Shown here: positions 9,365 through 19,635 of the stretch, piece by piece
Position numbering within the stretch: position 1 is the first letter of the stretch
Layout of the letters: each line of letters starts with the position of its first letter
Assembly: GCF_900143005.1 (NCBI RefSeq)
Contig: NZ_FRCS01000001.1
Location: forward strand, 434,001-498,000
Length of the DNA: 64,000 nt
From: Cryptosporangium aurantiacum
Lineage (GTDB): Bacteria > Actinomycetota > Actinomycetes > Mycobacteriales > Cryptosporangiaceae
Direction: 5' to 3'
The notes under the pieces: generated by a model
What the model saw: only the letters and a program-made list of their open reading frames with translations
What the model was told of the DNA's origin: nothing
The model's database searches: none
Position numbers and translations under genes: made by a program

Positions 9365-10812
9365 TCCCGCTCACGCTGGCGGAGGTCGCGGCCGCGACCG
9401 GCGGCGACCTCCGGAACTGCGACCCGGCGACGGTGGTCACCGGAACCGTCGAGTACGACTCCCGCAGCGTGACCCGGGGCGGCCTGTTCGTCGCGCTGGC
9501 CGGCGAGCGGGTGGACGGCCACGACTTCGCGGCCGGAGCGGTCGAGGCCGGGGCCGTGGCGGTGCTGGCGACCCGGCCGGTCGGCGACGTGCCCACCGTG
9601 CTGGTGGACGACGCGCTGGTCGCGCTCGGCAAGCTGGCCAGGGCGGTGGTCGACCGGCTGCCGGAGCTGACGATCGTCGGCGTCACCGGGTCCAGCGGAA
9701 AGACCTCGACGAAGGACCTGCTGGCCGCGGTCGTGAGCCGGCTCGGCCCGACGGTGGCGCCACCCGGGTCGTTCAACAACGAGCTCGGGCACCCCTGGAC
9801 CGTGCTCCGCGCCGACGAGCACACCCGGTACCTGGTGCTGGAGAAGAGCGCGCGCGGCGTCGGTCACATCCACTGGCTGACCGAGATCGCGCCGCCGCGG
9901 ATCGGCGTCGTCCTCAACGTCGGCGCCGCGCACGTCGGTGAGTTCGGCTCGGTCGAGGTGACCGCGCAGGCCAAGGGTGAGCTCGTCGAGGCGCTCTCGA
10001 CCGAGGGGGTCGCGGTCCTCAACGCGGACGACCCGCGGGTGCGCGCGATGGCCTCCCGGACGAAGGCCCGCGTCGTGCTGGTCGGGCTCGCGCCCGACGC
10101 CGGCGTACGGGCGACCGACGTCACGCTGGACGCTCTGGGGCGACCCGGCTTCACGATCCGCGCCGGTGAGGACTCGGCCCACGTGCAGATGTTGTTGCAC
10201 GGTGAGCACCACGTCGGGAACGCGCTGGCGGCGGCCGCGGTCGGGCTCGAGCTGGGCCTGTCGCTGGACGACGTCGCCGCCGAGCTGGCCGCCGCGGTCC
10301 CGGTGAGCCGCCGTCGGATGGAGGTCACCGAGCGGGCTGACGGCGTCACGATCGTCGACGACAGTTACAACGCGAACCCGGACTCGGTGCGCGCAGCGCT
10401 GAAAGCGCTGCGCGCCATGGCCACTCCCGCGCCGAACGTGGGCGAGGAGCCCCGGGGCCGCCGCCGCGTGTGGGCAGTGCTGGGTGTGATGGCCGAGCTG
10501 GGGGAGTCCAGCCGCGAGCAGCACGACGCGATCGGCAGGCTGGCCGTTCGGTTGGACATCGACCGGCTGGTCGTCGTGGGCACGGAAGCCGGCGCGATCC
10601 ACGCCGGTGCGGTGCTGGAAGGTTCCTGGGGAGAGGAGTCGGTGCACGTGCCCGACGTGGACGCCGCAGTACGGCTGCTCACCGAGCAGCTCGCACCCGG
10701 CGACGTGGTGCTGGTCAAGGCGTCTCGCTCCGCGCGGCTGGACCGCGTGGTGGACGCCCTGCTGGCCGCGCCGGTGGCCGCTGCGCCGGGCGCCGGGGGT
10801 GGCCACGCGTGA
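9361..10812 (+). CDS. murF: UDP-MurNAc-tripeptide--D-Ala-D-Ala ligase MurF
   Basis: Last cytoplasmic Mur ligase; adds D-Ala-D-Ala to complete the UDP-MurNAc-pentapeptide. The 483-aa protein has the N-terminal substrate fold ([17 protein letters not shown]), the ATP loop [42 protein letters not shown] and the C-terminal [16 protein letters not shown], all in family order. ATG 9361 overlaps the murE stop (ATGA), suggesting translational coupling; mraY starts within its own stop codon. Confidence 0.97.
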   Translation: MIPLTLAEVAAATGGDLRNCDPATVVTGTVEYDSRSVTRGGLFVALAGERVDGHDFAAGAVEAGAVAVLATRPVGDVPTVLVDDALVALGKLARAVVDRLPELTIVGVTGSSGKTSTKDLLAAVVSRLGPTVAPPGSFNNELGHPWTVLRADEHTRYLVLEKSARGVGHIHWLTEIAPPRIGVVLNVGAAHVGEFGSVEVTAQAKGELVEALSTEGVAVLNADDPRVRAMASRTKARVVLVGLAPDAGVRATDVTLDALGRPGFTIRAGEDSAHVQMLLHGEHHVGNALAAAAVGLELGLSLDDVAAELAAAVPVSRRRMEVTERADGVTIVDDSYNANPDSVRAALKALRAMATPAPNVGEEPRGRRRVWAVLGVMAELGESSREQHDAIGRLAVRLDIDRLVVVGTEAGAIHAGAVLEGSWGEESVHVPDVDAAVRLLTEQLAPGDVVLVKASRSARLDRVVDALLAAPVAAAPGAGGGHA

Positions 10813-11885
10813 GGAGTGTTCTGGCCGCGGCGTTCGTGGCCTTCGTCGTCTCGATCTTCGGTACCCCGGTCGCGATCCGCTATCTTCACCGGCTGAAGTT
10901 CGGCCAGGAGATCCGGGAAGAGGGTCCGAAGCACCACCAGTCCAAGCGCGGTACGCCCACGATGGGCGGCATCGTGTTCATCCTGGCGACGGTGATCGCG
11001 TACGTGGTCGCCCAGATCGTCATCGGTGACCACCGGATCAGCCCGACCGCGGTGACGCTGCTCGGCCTGTTCGTCGGCATGGGCGCGGTCGGCTTCGTCG
11101 ACGACTACATCAAGATCCGGAAGAAGCGCAGCCTCGGCCTGAACAAGCGGGGCAAGCTGATCGGCCAGGCCGTGGTCGCGGCGGCGTTCGCGTTCCTCGC
11201 GCTGAACCTGCCGGACGAGAACGGCTACACGATCGCGTCGGAAAAGCTGTCGTTCGTCCGGGACATGCAGTGGGCGCACCTGACCCAGGTCGGCGCGGCG
11301 CTGTTCTTCGCGTTCGTCGTCATCGCGGCCGCCAACGGCGTCAACCTCACCGACGGTCTGGACGGCCTGGCCACCGGTCCGTCGATCATGGTGCTCTCCG
11401 GCTACATCCTGATCGGGTTCTGGCAGTACCGGCACATCTGCGGTGTGGTCGAGGGCCCTGGCGGCTACTGCTACACGGTCCGCGACCCGCTGGACACCGC
11501 GCTGATCGCGGCCGCGGCCGCCGGTGCGCTCGCCGGCTTCCTGTGGTGGAACGCGCCACCGGCCCGGCTGTTCATGGGTGACACCGGTGCCCTGGGCATC
11601 GGTGGCCTGATCGCCGGCCTGGCGCTGACCACCCGGACGACGCTGCTCCTGCTGATTCTCGGCGGGCTGTTCGTGATCGTCACGATGTCGGTCGTCATCC
11701 AGATCATCTCGTTCCGCAGCACCGGCCGCCGGGTCTTCCGGATGGCCCCGCTGCAGCACCACTTCGAGCTGGCGGGCTGGCAAGAGACCACGATCGTCGT
11801 GCGGTTCTGGATCATCGCCGGGTTCTTCGTCGCCGCGGGCCTCGGGATCTTCTTCGCCGACTACCTCGACGTGCTCTCGCAATGA
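10809..11885 (+). CDS. mraY: Phospho-MurNAc-pentapeptide translocase MraY
   Basis: Polytopic membrane enzyme that transfers phospho-MurNAc-pentapeptide to undecaprenyl phosphate, forming lipid I. GTG 10809 overlaps the murF stop (GTGA) and gives 358 aa with about ten membrane helices. Signatures seen: [12 protein letters not shown], the catalytic Asp pair in [32 protein letters not shown], and the cytoplasmic His loop [14 protein letters not shown]. The longer upstream open frame lies within murF and is not real. Confidence 0.97.
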   Translation: MRSVLAAAFVAFVVSIFGTPVAIRYLHRLKFGQEIREEGPKHHQSKRGTPTMGGIVFILATVIAYVVAQIVIGDHRISPTAVTLLGLFVGMGAVGFVDDYIKIRKKRSLGLNKRGKLIGQAVVAAAFAFLALNLPDENGYTIASEKLSFVRDMQWAHLTQVGAALFFAFVVIAAANGVNLTDGLDGLATGPSIMVLSGYILIGFWQYRHICGVVEGPGGYCYTVRDPLDTALIAAAAAGALAGFLWWNAPPARLFMGDTGALGIGGLIAGLALTTRTTLLLLILGGLFVIVTMSVVIQIISFRSTGRRVFRMAPLQHHFELAGWQETTIVVRFWIIAGFFVAAGLGIFFADYLDVLSQ

Positions 11886-13288
11886 CCTCCCGCAGGTGGT
11901 ATGCCGGGCGGCACGTCGTTGTCGGCGGCACCGGCGTGACCGGTGCGGCCGTCACCCGAGCGCTGCAGAGCTTCGGTGCCCGGGTCACGGTGTTCGACCG
12001 GGTCGACTCGCCGGCGCTGGCCGCGCTGGCCGAGACCGGCGCCGACGTGCTCGTCGATCCGGCGGAACTGCCCGGTGACCTGGAGCAGATCGTGGTCTCG
12101 CCCGGTTTCCGGCCGGACCATCCGCTGCTGGCGGGCCCGATCGCGGCCGGCATCGAGGTGTTCAGCGAGCCGGAGCTGGCGTGGCGGTTGCGCCCTGGCC
12201 CCCGGCCCACCCCGTGGCTCACGGTCACCGGGACCAACGGCAAGACGACGACCGTCACGATGCTCGCGACGATCCTGCGGAGCGCGGGGCTCCGGACGAC
12301 CGCGGTCGGCAACATCGGCGTGCCGCTGATCGACGCGGTGCTTGACCCAGAGCCGTACGACGTCCTGGCCGTCGAGCTGTCCAGCTACCAGCTGCACTGG
12401 TCGTCGACGCTGGCCCCGGCCGCGGCGGCACTGCTCAACCTCGCCGACGACCACCTGTCCTGGCACGGCGACTTCGCCTCGTACGCGGAGGCCAAGGCCA
12501 AGCTCTGGTACTCGCCGGAGACCGTGGCGATCGGCAACGTCTCGGACTCGCGGGTCGCCGAGCTGCTGGCGGCCGCCCCGGGCAGGCGGGTGGGCTTCAG
12601 CCTGCACACCCCGGCTCCCGGCCAGTTCGGCGTGGTCGAGGACCTGCTGGTGGACCGGGCGTTCACCGACGACCCGGCGCAGGCCACCGCGGTCGGGACG
12701 CTCGGCGAGGTGCGGCCGCCCGGTCCGCACAACGTCGCGAACGCGCTCGCCGCCGCCGCGCTGGCCCGCTCGCACGGCGTCGAGCCGGACGCCGTCGCGG
12801 CGGGGCTGGCCGCGTACGAGCCGGAGCCGCACCGCAACGCGCTGGTACGGGTCACCCGGGGCGGGGTGACCTGGGTGGACGACAGCAAGGCCACCAACCC
12901 GCACGCGGCGGAGGCGTCGCTGCGCGCCTACCCGCGGGTGGTGTGGGTGGCCGGTGGTGAGCTCAAGGGCGTCGACATCGGGCCACTGGTGGCGTCCGTG
13001 GCCGACCGGCTGGTGGGCGCCGTGCTGCTCGGCGTCGACCGGGCCGAGGTCGCGGAGGCGTTGCGCCGACACGCGCCGCACGTCCCCGTGCGCGAGGTGT
13101 CGAGGGCCGATGATGGAGCCATGACCGAGGTCGTCGCAGCCGCCGCCGAGCTGGCCCACCCCGGCGACACGATCCTGCTGGCGCCGGCCGCGGCGTCGCG
13201 GGACATGTTCCCGAGTTACGCCGCACGCGGGCACGCGTTCGCCGACGCGGTCGAGAAACTGGCGGCAGCGTCCCCTCTGGACCGGTAG
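11882..13288 (+). CDS. murD: UDP-MurNAc-L-Ala--D-Glu ligase MurD
   Basis: Mur ligase adding D-glutamate to UDP-MurNAc-L-Ala. The 468-aa protein begins with a Rossmann-like UDP-binding region ([13 protein letters not shown]), then the ATP loop [35 protein letters not shown] and [13 protein letters not shown], with [13 protein letters not shown] near the end. ATG 11882 overlaps the mraY stop by 4 bases. Order mraY-murD-ftsW is the standard dcw arrangement. Confidence 0.96.
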   Translation: MTSRRWYAGRHVVVGGTGVTGAAVTRALQSFGARVTVFDRVDSPALAALAETGADVLVDPAELPGDLEQIVVSPGFRPDHPLLAGPIAAGIEVFSEPELAWRLRPGPRPTPWLTVTGTNGKTTTVTMLATILRSAGLRTTAVGNIGVPLIDAVLDPEPYDVLAVELSSYQLHWSSTLAPAAAALLNLADDHLSWHGDFASYAEAKAKLWYSPETVAIGNVSDSRVAELLAAAPGRRVGFSLHTPAPGQFGVVEDLLVDRAFTDDPAQATAVGTLGEVRPPGPHNVANALAAAALARSHGVEPDAVAAGLAAYEPEPHRNALVRVTRGGVTWVDDSKATNPHAAEASLRAYPRVVWVAGGELKGVDIGPLVASVADRLVGAVLLGVDRAEVAEALRRHAPHVPVREVSRADDGAMTEVVAAAAELAHPGDTILLAPAAASRDMFPSYAARGHAFADAVEKLAAASPLDR

Positions 13289-14610
13289 TGGCGGCGCCTG
13301 CGGGCGTGGAGACCCACGTTCGTTACGTCGGCGCGGTGACCGGGCTCCTGCGCCGCCCGATGGCGTCCTACTACGCGCTGCTGGCCAGCACGGGCCTGCT
13401 GCTGGGCCTGGGCCTGATCATGGTGCTCTCGGCGTCCAGCATCGACTCGTACGCCAACTCCGGCAGCGCGTTCACGGTCTTCACCAAACAGCTGACGTTC
13501 GCGCTGATCGGCATCCCGGCGTTCTGGCTGGCGTTGCGGCTCCCGATGCGGGTCTGGCCGCTGCTGGGCTGGCCGCTGGTCGTGCTGGCCACGATCCTGC
13601 TGATGCTGCTGCCGTTCCTCGGCAAGGAGGTCAACGGCGCGACGCTGTGGCTGGACTTCGGGTTCATCCAGATCCAGCCGGTCGAGGTGGCCAAGCTCGC
13701 GCTGGTGCTGTGGGGTGCGGCCGTCCTGGTGCGCAAGCGTCCGCTGCTGACCGAGTGGCGGCACCTGGCGGTGCCGCTGCTGGCCGGTTCGGTCGTGCTG
13801 TTCGGCCTGGTCGGTCTCGAGGACTTCGGCGGCATGATCCTGCTGCTGTTCATCCTGATCGCGCTGCTCTGGACGGCCGGGGTGCGGTTCCGGGTGTTCG
13901 CGACGCTCGGCGCGATCGGCGTCGTCGGGCTGGTGCCGTTGATCGCGGGGAACCCGGAGCGGATCTCCCGGCTGACGACGTTCACCGATCCGTTCGCCCA
14001 CCAGGACGACGACGCCTATCAGCTGGTGCGTGGCTTCTACTCGCTCGGCAGCGGCGGCTGGTGGGGGCTGGGGCTGGGGCAGAGCCGGGAGAAGTGGGGC
14101 AACCTGCCGGAAGCCCACAACGACTTCATCTTCGCGGTCATCGGCGAGGAGCTCGGCGTCCTCGGCTGCCTGGTCGTGGTCGGGCTGTTCGCGGTGCTCA
14201 CCTGGGCCGGGATGCGGATCGCCAGCCGGGTCGACGACCCGTTCCGCCGCCTGGTTGCGTCCGCCGGTACGGTCTGGCTGGCCGGGCAGGCGCTGGTGAA
14301 CATGGGGGGCGTGGTGGGGCTGTTGCCGATCACCGGCGTCCCGCTGCCGTTGATCTCGGCCGGTGGCAGTTCGCTGGTCCTCACGATGTTCGTGATCGGC
14401 ATGCTCGCCAGCTTCGCCAGGCACGAGCCCGAGGCCGTGCTCGCGCTGCACGCGCGCGGGCGCGCCTGGTGGGTCCGCTGGGCGGGCATCCCGCTGCCCG
14501 AGCTGCCCGGGCGACCCGGACGGGCCCGGCAGGCGTTACGGTCTGGCAGGACGGGCCGCCCGTTAGGCCGGTCGACCCACCATCGGGCACGAACAGGAGG
14601 TCGCCGGTGA
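13288..14610 (+). CDS. ftsW: Septal peptidoglycan polymerase FtsW
   Basis: SEDS-family glycosyltransferase that polymerises septal glycan from lipid II as partner of FtsI. GTG 13288 shares one base with the murD stop; 440 aa with about ten membrane helices. Visible SEDS features: LMVLSASSIDSY early, GATLWLDFGFIQIQPVEVAKLALVLW, the long periplasmic loop ending DDDAYQLVRGFYSLGSGGWWG, NDFIFAVIGEELG, and GLLPITGVPLPLISAGGSS. The C-terminus has a basic cytoplasmic tail of about 60 residues. Confidence 0.95.
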   Translation: MAAPAGVETHVRYVGAVTGLLRRPMASYYALLASTGLLLGLGLIMVLSASSIDSYANSGSAFTVFTKQLTFALIGIPAFWLALRLPMRVWPLLGWPLVVLATILLMLLPFLGKEVNGATLWLDFGFIQIQPVEVAKLALVLWGAAVLVRKRPLLTEWRHLAVPLLAGSVVLFGLVGLEDFGGMILLLFILIALLWTAGVRFRVFATLGAIGVVGLVPLIAGNPERISRLTTFTDPFAHQDDDAYQLVRGFYSLGSGGWWGLGLGQSREKWGNLPEAHNDFIFAVIGEELGVLGCLVVVGLFAVLTWAGMRIASRVDDPFRRLVASAGTVWLAGQALVNMGGVVGLLPITGVPLPLISAGGSSLVLTMFVIGMLASFARHEPEAVLALHARGRAWWVRWAGIPLPELPGRPGRARQALRSGRTGRPLGRSTHHRARTGGRR

Positions 14611-15722
14611 CCGCGTTGCGATCGGTCGTCCTCGCCGGGGGCGGGACGGGCGGGCACATCGAACCGGCACTGGCGCTGGCCGAGTGCATCCGGCGGTACC
14701 ACCCGGATGCGCGGATCACCTGCCTCGGGACGCCGAAGGGCCTGGAGGCCGAGATCATCCCGGCCCGCGGCTGGGACCTCGAGCTGGTTCCGGCGTATCC
14801 GCTGCCGCGGCGCCCCAACGCCGACCTCGCGCGGACCCCGGGCCGGATCCGGCGCAGCGTGGCCGCGGTCGCCGAGATCCTCGACCGGGTGGACGCCGAG
14901 GTCGTCGTCGGTTTCGGCGGGTACGTCGCGCTCCCCGCCTACCTGGCGGCCCGGCGCGCGAAGCTGCCGCTCGTCGTCCACGAGGTGAACGACCCGGCAG
15001 GCATCGCGAACAAGGTCGGTTCCCGGCTCACGCCGTTCGTCGGGCTCGGTGGCGACCACGTGACGCTGCGGCACGGCACGGTCGTCGGTGTTCCGCTGCG
15101 TTCGCGGATCGCCGGGCTCGACCGGGCGGCGGCGCGGGCGGCGGCCCGCGAACACTTCGGCCTGGACCCGGACAAGCCGGTGCTCTTCGTCTCCGGCGGG
15201 TCGCAGGGCGCGCGCTCGATCAACCTCGCGGTGACCGCGGCGGCCGGTGCGCTCGGCGCGGCGGGCATCCAGGTGCTGCACGTGGTCGGGGCCCGCAACA
15301 CGCTCGACATCATGCCCGAGCGGACCACGTCGAAGTACGTGACGCTGCCGTTCCTCGATCGGATGGACCTCGGGTACGCCGCGGCGGATCTCATGCTCTG
15401 CCGCGGTGGCGCGCTGACCTGTGCCGAGGTGGCCGCGGTGGGGCTGCCGGCCGTCTACGTCCCGTATCCGCACGGGAACGGCGAGCAGCGGCGCAACGCG
15501 CTGCCGGTGACGCGCGCCGGCGGCGGACTGTTGGTGGAGGACGCGGATCTGTCCGCGTCGTGGCTGGAGGAGAACGTGATACCGCTGTTGGGTGAACCCG
15601 ACCGGATTACCGCGATGGGCCGGGCAGCTGCCGGGTACGGTCGCCGGGACGGTGACGAGGCCCTGCTCGCGCTGGTGTACCAGGCGGTCCGGGAGAACCG
15701 ACGGGCGGAGGAGCGGGCGTGA
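14607..15722 (+). CDS. murG: Lipid II synthase (GlcNAc transferase) MurG
   Basis: Peripheral membrane GT-B glycosyltransferase that adds GlcNAc to lipid I. GTG 14607 overlaps the ftsW stop and is preceded by AGGAGG (14595-14600). 371 aa. Motifs: LAGGGTGGHIEPALALAE at the N-terminus, GFGGYVALPAYLAA, HEVNDPAGIANK (usually HEQN in the family), SGGSQGARSIN, and the UDP-binding CRGGALTCAEVAAVGLPAVYVPYPHGNGEQRRNA stretch, of which CRGGAL and PHGNGEQ are the key parts. The much longer open frame upstream overlaps ftsW and is a shadow. Confidence 0.96.
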   Translation: MTALRSVVLAGGGTGGHIEPALALAECIRRYHPDARITCLGTPKGLEAEIIPARGWDLELVPAYPLPRRPNADLARTPGRIRRSVAAVAEILDRVDAEVVVGFGGYVALPAYLAARRAKLPLVVHEVNDPAGIANKVGSRLTPFVGLGGDHVTLRHGTVVGVPLRSRIAGLDRAAARAAAREHFGLDPDKPVLFVSGGSQGARSINLAVTAAAGALGAAGIQVLHVVGARNTLDIMPERTTSKYVTLPFLDRMDLGYAAADLMLCRGGALTCAEVAAVGLPAVYVPYPHGNGEQRRNALPVTRAGGGLLVEDADLSASWLEENVIPLLGEPDRITAMGRAAAGYGRRDGDEALLALVYQAVRENRRAEERA

Positions 15723-17140
15723 CCCAGGACCTGTCGAAGCTGTCGGCCGAAGACCTGGGCCGCGTGCACGTCATCGGCATCGGTGGCGTCGGCATGCTCG
15801 GTGTGGCGCGGTTGCTGCTCACCCGGGGCATCCCGGTCAGCGGTAGCGACATCAAGGAGTGGCCGGCGCTGGAGACGCTGCGCGCCCTCGGCGCGACGAT
15901 CCACCTCGGCCAGGCCGCCGAAAACATCGCGAACGTCGACACCGTGGTCTACTCGACCGCGATCCCGGCCGACAACGTCGAGCTCGCCGAGGCGCGCCGG
16001 CGCGGCCTGCGGGTGCTGCACCGTGCGGAAGCCCTGGTCACCGCGATGAACGGCCGCCAGGTGATCGCGATCGCCGGCACGAACGGCAAGACCACGACGA
16101 CGTCGATGGTCACCACCGTCCTGCAGCACTGCGGCGTCGACCCGTCGTTCTTCATCGGTGGGGAGTTCGCCGACGCCGGGGTGGGCGCGCACCACGGCAG
16201 CGGGCAGCACTTCGTCGTCGAGGCCGACGAGAGCGACCGGTCGTTCCTGCTCTACTCGCCGTACGTGGCGATCATCACGAACCTCGAGGCCGACCACCTC
16301 AACACCTACGGCGACATGGCCGGCCTGGAGGCCGCGTTCCGGCAGTTCGTCGACCGCGTCGACCGGAAGGGGTTCGTCGTCGTCTGCGGCGACGACGCCG
16401 GTGCGGTCCGGCTCGGGGAGTACGCCCGGTCGACCGGGCGGCGGGTGTTCACCTACGGACGCGCGGAGAACGCCGACCTCCGGCTCACCGAGGAGGCCAG
16501 CGACGTCGCCGGGACCTCGTACGTCGCGGTGCTCGGCGGGACCAAGCTCGGCGCGGTGAGCGTGGCGGTGCCGGGCGGTTTCCTGGCGCTGAACTCGGCC
16601 GCCGCGCTGCTCACCGCCGTGAAGCTGGAGCTGGACCCGGCCAAGGCCGTGGAGTCGCTGGGCCAGTTCCGTGGCGTCCGCCGGCGGTTCGAGCTCAAGG
16701 GCGTCGCGGCCGGCGTCCGGGTCTACGACGAGTACGCATACCACCCGACGTCGATGACCGGCGCGCTGACGACGCTGCGGGCGCTCGCCGGCACCGGTCG
16801 GCTGATCGTCGCGTTCCAGCCGTACCGGATGTACCGCACGGTCGCGTTCCAGGACGAGATCGCGGCCTCGCTGGCGCTCGCCGACGAGGTCATCGTCATG
16901 GAGGTCTTCGGGCCGGGCGAGGAGCGGCTGCCCGGTCAGGGCGGCGCGCCACTGGCCCGCGCGGTGCCGCTGCCGCGCGAGCAGGTGGTGTTCGAGCCGT
17001 CCTGGTCGGCGGTGTCCGCGGAGGTGGTTCGCCGGGCTCGTCCGGGCGATCTCGTCGTCACGATGGGCGCCCCGCCGATCTCGATGCTCGGCACCGAGAT
17101 CCTCACCGCGCTCGAGGAGCAGGCGGGCCTCGTCAGCTGA
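15719..17140 (+). CDS. murC: UDP-MurNAc--L-alanine ligase MurC
   Basis: First Mur ligase; adds L-Ala to UDP-MurNAc. The 473-aa protein has HVIGIGGVGMLGVARLL and SGSDIKEWP in the UDP-binding domain, the ATP loop [37 protein letters not shown], and VYDEYAYHPTSM, which is characteristic of MurC. GTG 15719 overlaps the murG stop (GTGA) after GGAGGAGCG. murC ends this unbroken run of overlapping genes, with a 101-base gap to ftsQ. Confidence 0.97.
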   Translation: MTQDLSKLSAEDLGRVHVIGIGGVGMLGVARLLLTRGIPVSGSDIKEWPALETLRALGATIHLGQAAENIANVDTVVYSTAIPADNVELAEARRRGLRVLHRAEALVTAMNGRQVIAIAGTNGKTTTTSMVTTVLQHCGVDPSFFIGGEFADAGVGAHHGSGQHFVVEADESDRSFLLYSPYVAIITNLEADHLNTYGDMAGLEAAFRQFVDRVDRKGFVVVCGDDAGAVRLGEYARSTGRRVFTYGRAENADLRLTEEASDVAGTSYVAVLGGTKLGAVSVAVPGGFLALNSAAALLTAVKLELDPAKAVESLGQFRGVRRRFELKGVAAGVRVYDEYAYHPTSMTGALTTLRALAGTGRLIVAFQPYRMYRTVAFQDEIAASLALADEVIVMEVFGPGEERLPGQGGAPLARAVPLPREQVVFEPSWSAVSAEVVRRARPGDLVVTMGAPPISMLGTEILTALEEQAGLVS

Positions 17141-17241
17141 CCTCGCGACACTCCGTGTGACCTAGGCATCGGGTGTCGCTACCGACGCCGCCGGAGGCGG
17201 CGTCGGTAGGCTCGGCCCTTCTGACGGGCGGGAGGGAGACC

Positions 17242-18033
17242 GTGGCGCGCACACCGACGAGCGGCAAGACCGATCGTCCGGCGCGGCGCTGGCGGCTCCG
17301 GCGGGACGCGGTCAACGCCTCGGCGCGGGCAGGCGGACGGCGGGCGCTCCGGAAGGGACGCCGTGGCCTGCGAGCCGTCGCGCCGTACGCGTTGGTGGCT
17401 GGAGTCGTCGTGGTCTCCTCGGTGGCGGTGTGGGCGTTGCTCGGTTCGGCGCTGCTCGGCGTCCGGACGATCTCGGTGCGTGGCGAGCGAACCGTCACCA
17501 CCGAACAGGTCGCGCGGGCGGCGGCGATCCCGGTCGGGACGCCGCTGGCGCGCCTGGACACCGCGGCGGCCGCGGACCGGATCGGCAAACTGCCTTCGGT
17601 GGCTTCGGTTCATGTCCGGCGGGCCTGGCCGAACACGGTGGTCGTGACGATCGCCGAGCGGGAAGCGGTCGCGGTGGCCGCGCGCGGTGTCGGGTACGTC
17701 CTGGTCGACGCCGAGGGCTACCCGTTCCGCGCGGTTCCGTCCCGTCCGGCGGGCCTGCCGCTGATCCGGGTGCCCGATCCGGAGGCCGGTGACCCCGCGA
17801 CCCGCGCGGCGCTGACCGTCGCGAGTGCCCTCACGCCGCAGCTACGCGAGCTGGTCTCGGTGGTGGTGGCCGCGACCCCGCAGCGGATCGAGGTCCGGCT
17901 GACCGACCGCAGGGTGGTGTTCTGGGGCGCGCCGGAGGACAGTCCGCGCAAGGCGAGGATCGCGACGGCTCTGCTCGGCGAGTCCGGTACGCGGATCGAC
18001 GTCAGCTCACCGGACGTCGTGACCGTGCGCTGA
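17242..18033 (+). CDS. ftsQ: Cell division protein FtsQ
   Basis: Bitopic divisome protein that links FtsL/FtsB to the septal synthases. GTG 17242 follows GGGAGGGAGAC and gives 263 aa; the frame is open to GTG 17173, but that part lacks a ribosome site. The N-terminus is cytoplasmic and strongly basic, the membrane helix spans about residues 50-72 (YALVAGVVVVSSVAVWALLG), and a POTRA domain follows (LLGVRTISVRGERTVTTEQV, LPSVASVHVRRAWPNTVVV), then the FtsQ beta domain (YVLVDAEGYPFRAV). Confidence 0.92.
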   Translation: MARTPTSGKTDRPARRWRLRRDAVNASARAGGRRALRKGRRGLRAVAPYALVAGVVVVSSVAVWALLGSALLGVRTISVRGERTVTTEQVARAAAIPVGTPLARLDTAAAADRIGKLPSVASVHVRRAWPNTVVVTIAEREAVAVAARGVGYVLVDAEGYPFRAVPSRPAGLPLIRVPDPEAGDPATRAALTVASALTPQLRELVSVVVAATPQRIEVRLTDRRVVFWGAPEDSPRKARIATALLGESGTRIDVSSPDVVTVR

Positions 18034-18310
18034 GCGGCCGTTCTTTTCGAGAACGGCTATAACAGAGGTCTGCCTGCGGACCTCAGGCTCAGGGTGAGGG
18101 TGGCGCGGGAAGCCATGGTTACGGAAGGGTGGGACCGCTCGGTCGCTTGAGACCGGTCAACGGCGATCACTTTGGACATTTACCTCTTATAGGGAACAAT
18201 GTGGCATTGACGGTCGATGCCGGGCGTGCGCCGCGATCCTCGCGAGACACGCCCGCGTGGCAGCTTGAATCACGCCCGCGCAGACGCCTACCGTCCGATC
18301 ACAGCAATAC

Positions 18311-18339
18311 TTGACATAACAGTAACGCTCTACTAGAGG
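18311..18339 (+). promoter_or_regulatory. ftsZ promoter
   Basis: TTGACA (18311-18316), a 17-base spacer and TAGAGG (18334-18339). The -35 is a perfect consensus, and the -10 has TA but not the final T. It lies in the AT-rich part of the gap and would give a leader of about 120 bases. Streptomyces ftsZ is also driven by promoters in the ftsQ-ftsZ gap. Confidence 0.65.
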
Positions 18340-18377
18340 GTGAGAGTTCGGCCACGTGAGCTGTGTCGCCGGTTCAA

Positions 18378-18417
18378 ATAGGCGTCGGGCCACCCTCGAC
18401 CGGGCTCCGACGCCTAT
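18378..18417 (+). promoter_or_regulatory. Long hairpin in the ftsZ leader
   Basis: ATAGGCGTCGG (18378-18388) is perfectly complementary to CCGACGCCTAT (18407-18417): an 11-bp stem extended inward by GCC/GGC. It lies in the predicted ftsZ leader, 48 bases before the start codon and clear of the AGGAAGG ribosome site. It could be a stability element or a partial terminator controlling read-through into ftsZ. The structure is certain; the function is not. Confidence 0.6.
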
Positions 18418-18465
18418 GGGTTCTCCATCGCTCACGGGACCATTGCTCACTAGGAAGGCACACCG

Positions 18466-19635
18466 ATGACACCTCCGCACAACTACCTGGCGGTCATCAA
18501 GGTCGTCGGCATCGGCGGTGGCGGTGTCAACGCCGTCAACCGGATGATCGAGGTGGGCCTCAAAGGGGTCGAGTTCATCGCGATCAACACCGATGCCCAA
18601 GCGCTGTTGATGAGCGACGCCGACGTCAAACTGGACGTCGGGCGGGAACTCACCCGGGGTCTCGGAGCCGGGGCGAACCCGGACGTGGGCCGGAAGGCCG
18701 CCGAGGATCACAAGGACGAGATCGAAGAGGTCCTCAAGGGTGCGGACATGGTGTTCGTCACCGCGGGCGAGGGCGGCGGAACCGGCACCGGTGGTGCACC
18801 GGTCGTCGCGTCGATCGCCCGGAAGCTGGGCGCGCTGACGATCGGAGTCGTCACCCGGCCGTTCGCGTTCGAGGGCCGGCGTCGTGCGGTCCAGGCCGAG
18901 TCGGGCATAGACGATCTGCGCAACGAGTGCGACACGCTGATCGTGATCCCGAACGACCGGCTGCTGTCGCTCGGCGACCGCGACATCAGCATGATGGACG
19001 CGTTCAAGATGGCCGACCAGGTGCTGCTGCAGGGTGTTCAGGGCATCACCGACCTGATCACCACGCCGGGTCTGATCAACCTGGACTTCGCCGACGTGAA
19101 GAGCGTCATGAGCGGCGCGGGCTCGGCCCTGATGGGTATCGGTTCCGCGCGCGGCGAGAACCGGGCGGTCGAGGCGGCCGAGGCGGCGATCTCCAGCCCG
19201 CTGCTGGAGGCCAGCATGGAGGGTGCGCACGGCGTGCTGCTCTCCATCGCCGGCGGTTCCGACCTGGGCCTGTTCGAGATCAACGAGGCTGCCTCGCTGG
19301 TCGCGGACGCTGCTCACCAGGACGCGAACATCATCTTCGGTACGGTCATCGACGACGCCCTGGGCGACGAGGTGCGGGTCACGGTCATCGCGGCCGGCTT
19401 CGACAGCGGCGCGCCCGCCTACCGGGCGGCCAGCACCCGGCCGAGCTACGCGGAGCAGCACCAGCAGCGCTACAGCGACCAGTCCGGTGGCTACGCGCCG
19501 CGGCAGTCGAACAGCCAGCCGGTCTCGGCTGCGCCGGCACCGCAGCCGCCGGCACCGCAGCCGCCTGCTCCGGCGCCGAAGCGCGTCATCTTCGACGACG
19601 TCGACGTCCCCGACTTCCTCAAGAACGGGGCGTGA
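18466..19635 (+). CDS. ftsZ: Cell division GTPase FtsZ
   Basis: Tubulin homologue that forms the division ring. 389 aa from ATG 18466 with AGGAAGG eight bases upstream. Sequence shows [15 protein letters not shown], the tubulin GTP loop [11 protein letters not shown] (near residue 105), NDRLLSL, and the catalytic T7 loop [12 protein letters not shown] Pro/Gln-rich linker follows residue 320, and the conserved C-terminal peptide [13 protein letters not shown] binds SepF and other partners. No ftsA is present, so SepF (sepF, downstream) is the expected membrane tether. Confidence 0.99.
   Translation: MTPPHNYLAVIKVVGIGGGGVNAVNRMIEVGLKGVEFIAINTDAQALLMSDADVKLDVGRELTRGLGAGANPDVGRKAAEDHKDEIEEVLKGADMVFVTAGEGGGTGTGGAPVVASIARKLGALTIGVVTRPFAFEGRRRAVQAESGIDDLRNECDTLIVIPNDRLLSLGDRDISMMDAFKMADQVLLQGVQGITDLITTPGLINLDFADVKSVMSGAGSALMGIGSARGENRAVEAAEAAISSPLLEASMEGAHGVLLSIAGGSDLGLFEINEAASLVADAAHQDANIIFGTVIDDALGDEVRVTVIAAGFDSGAPAYRAASTRPSYAEQHQQRYSDQSGGYAPRQSNSQPVSAAPAPQPPAPQPPAPAPKRVIFDDVDVPDFLKNGA

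Larger units (their letters stand above)
18034..18465. other. ftsQ-ftsZ intergenic control region
   Basis: This 432-base region holds no convincing gene. A perfect 8-bp hairpin (18037-18044 with 18050-18057) starts four bases after the ftsQ stop and is a likely terminator. The middle is AT-richer than its surroundings, as expected for promoters, and contains the TTGACA promoter at 18311. The last part is a structured leader. Confidence 0.6.

Noticed and set aside
13647-14606. Upstream half of the 691-codon frame ending in murG
   Set aside because: It overlaps ftsW in another frame; murG similarity begins only at GTG 14607.
18129-18314. 61-codon frame in the ftsQ-ftsZ gap
   Set aside because: Codon bias is weak, no homology is recognised and it overlaps the ftsZ promoter.
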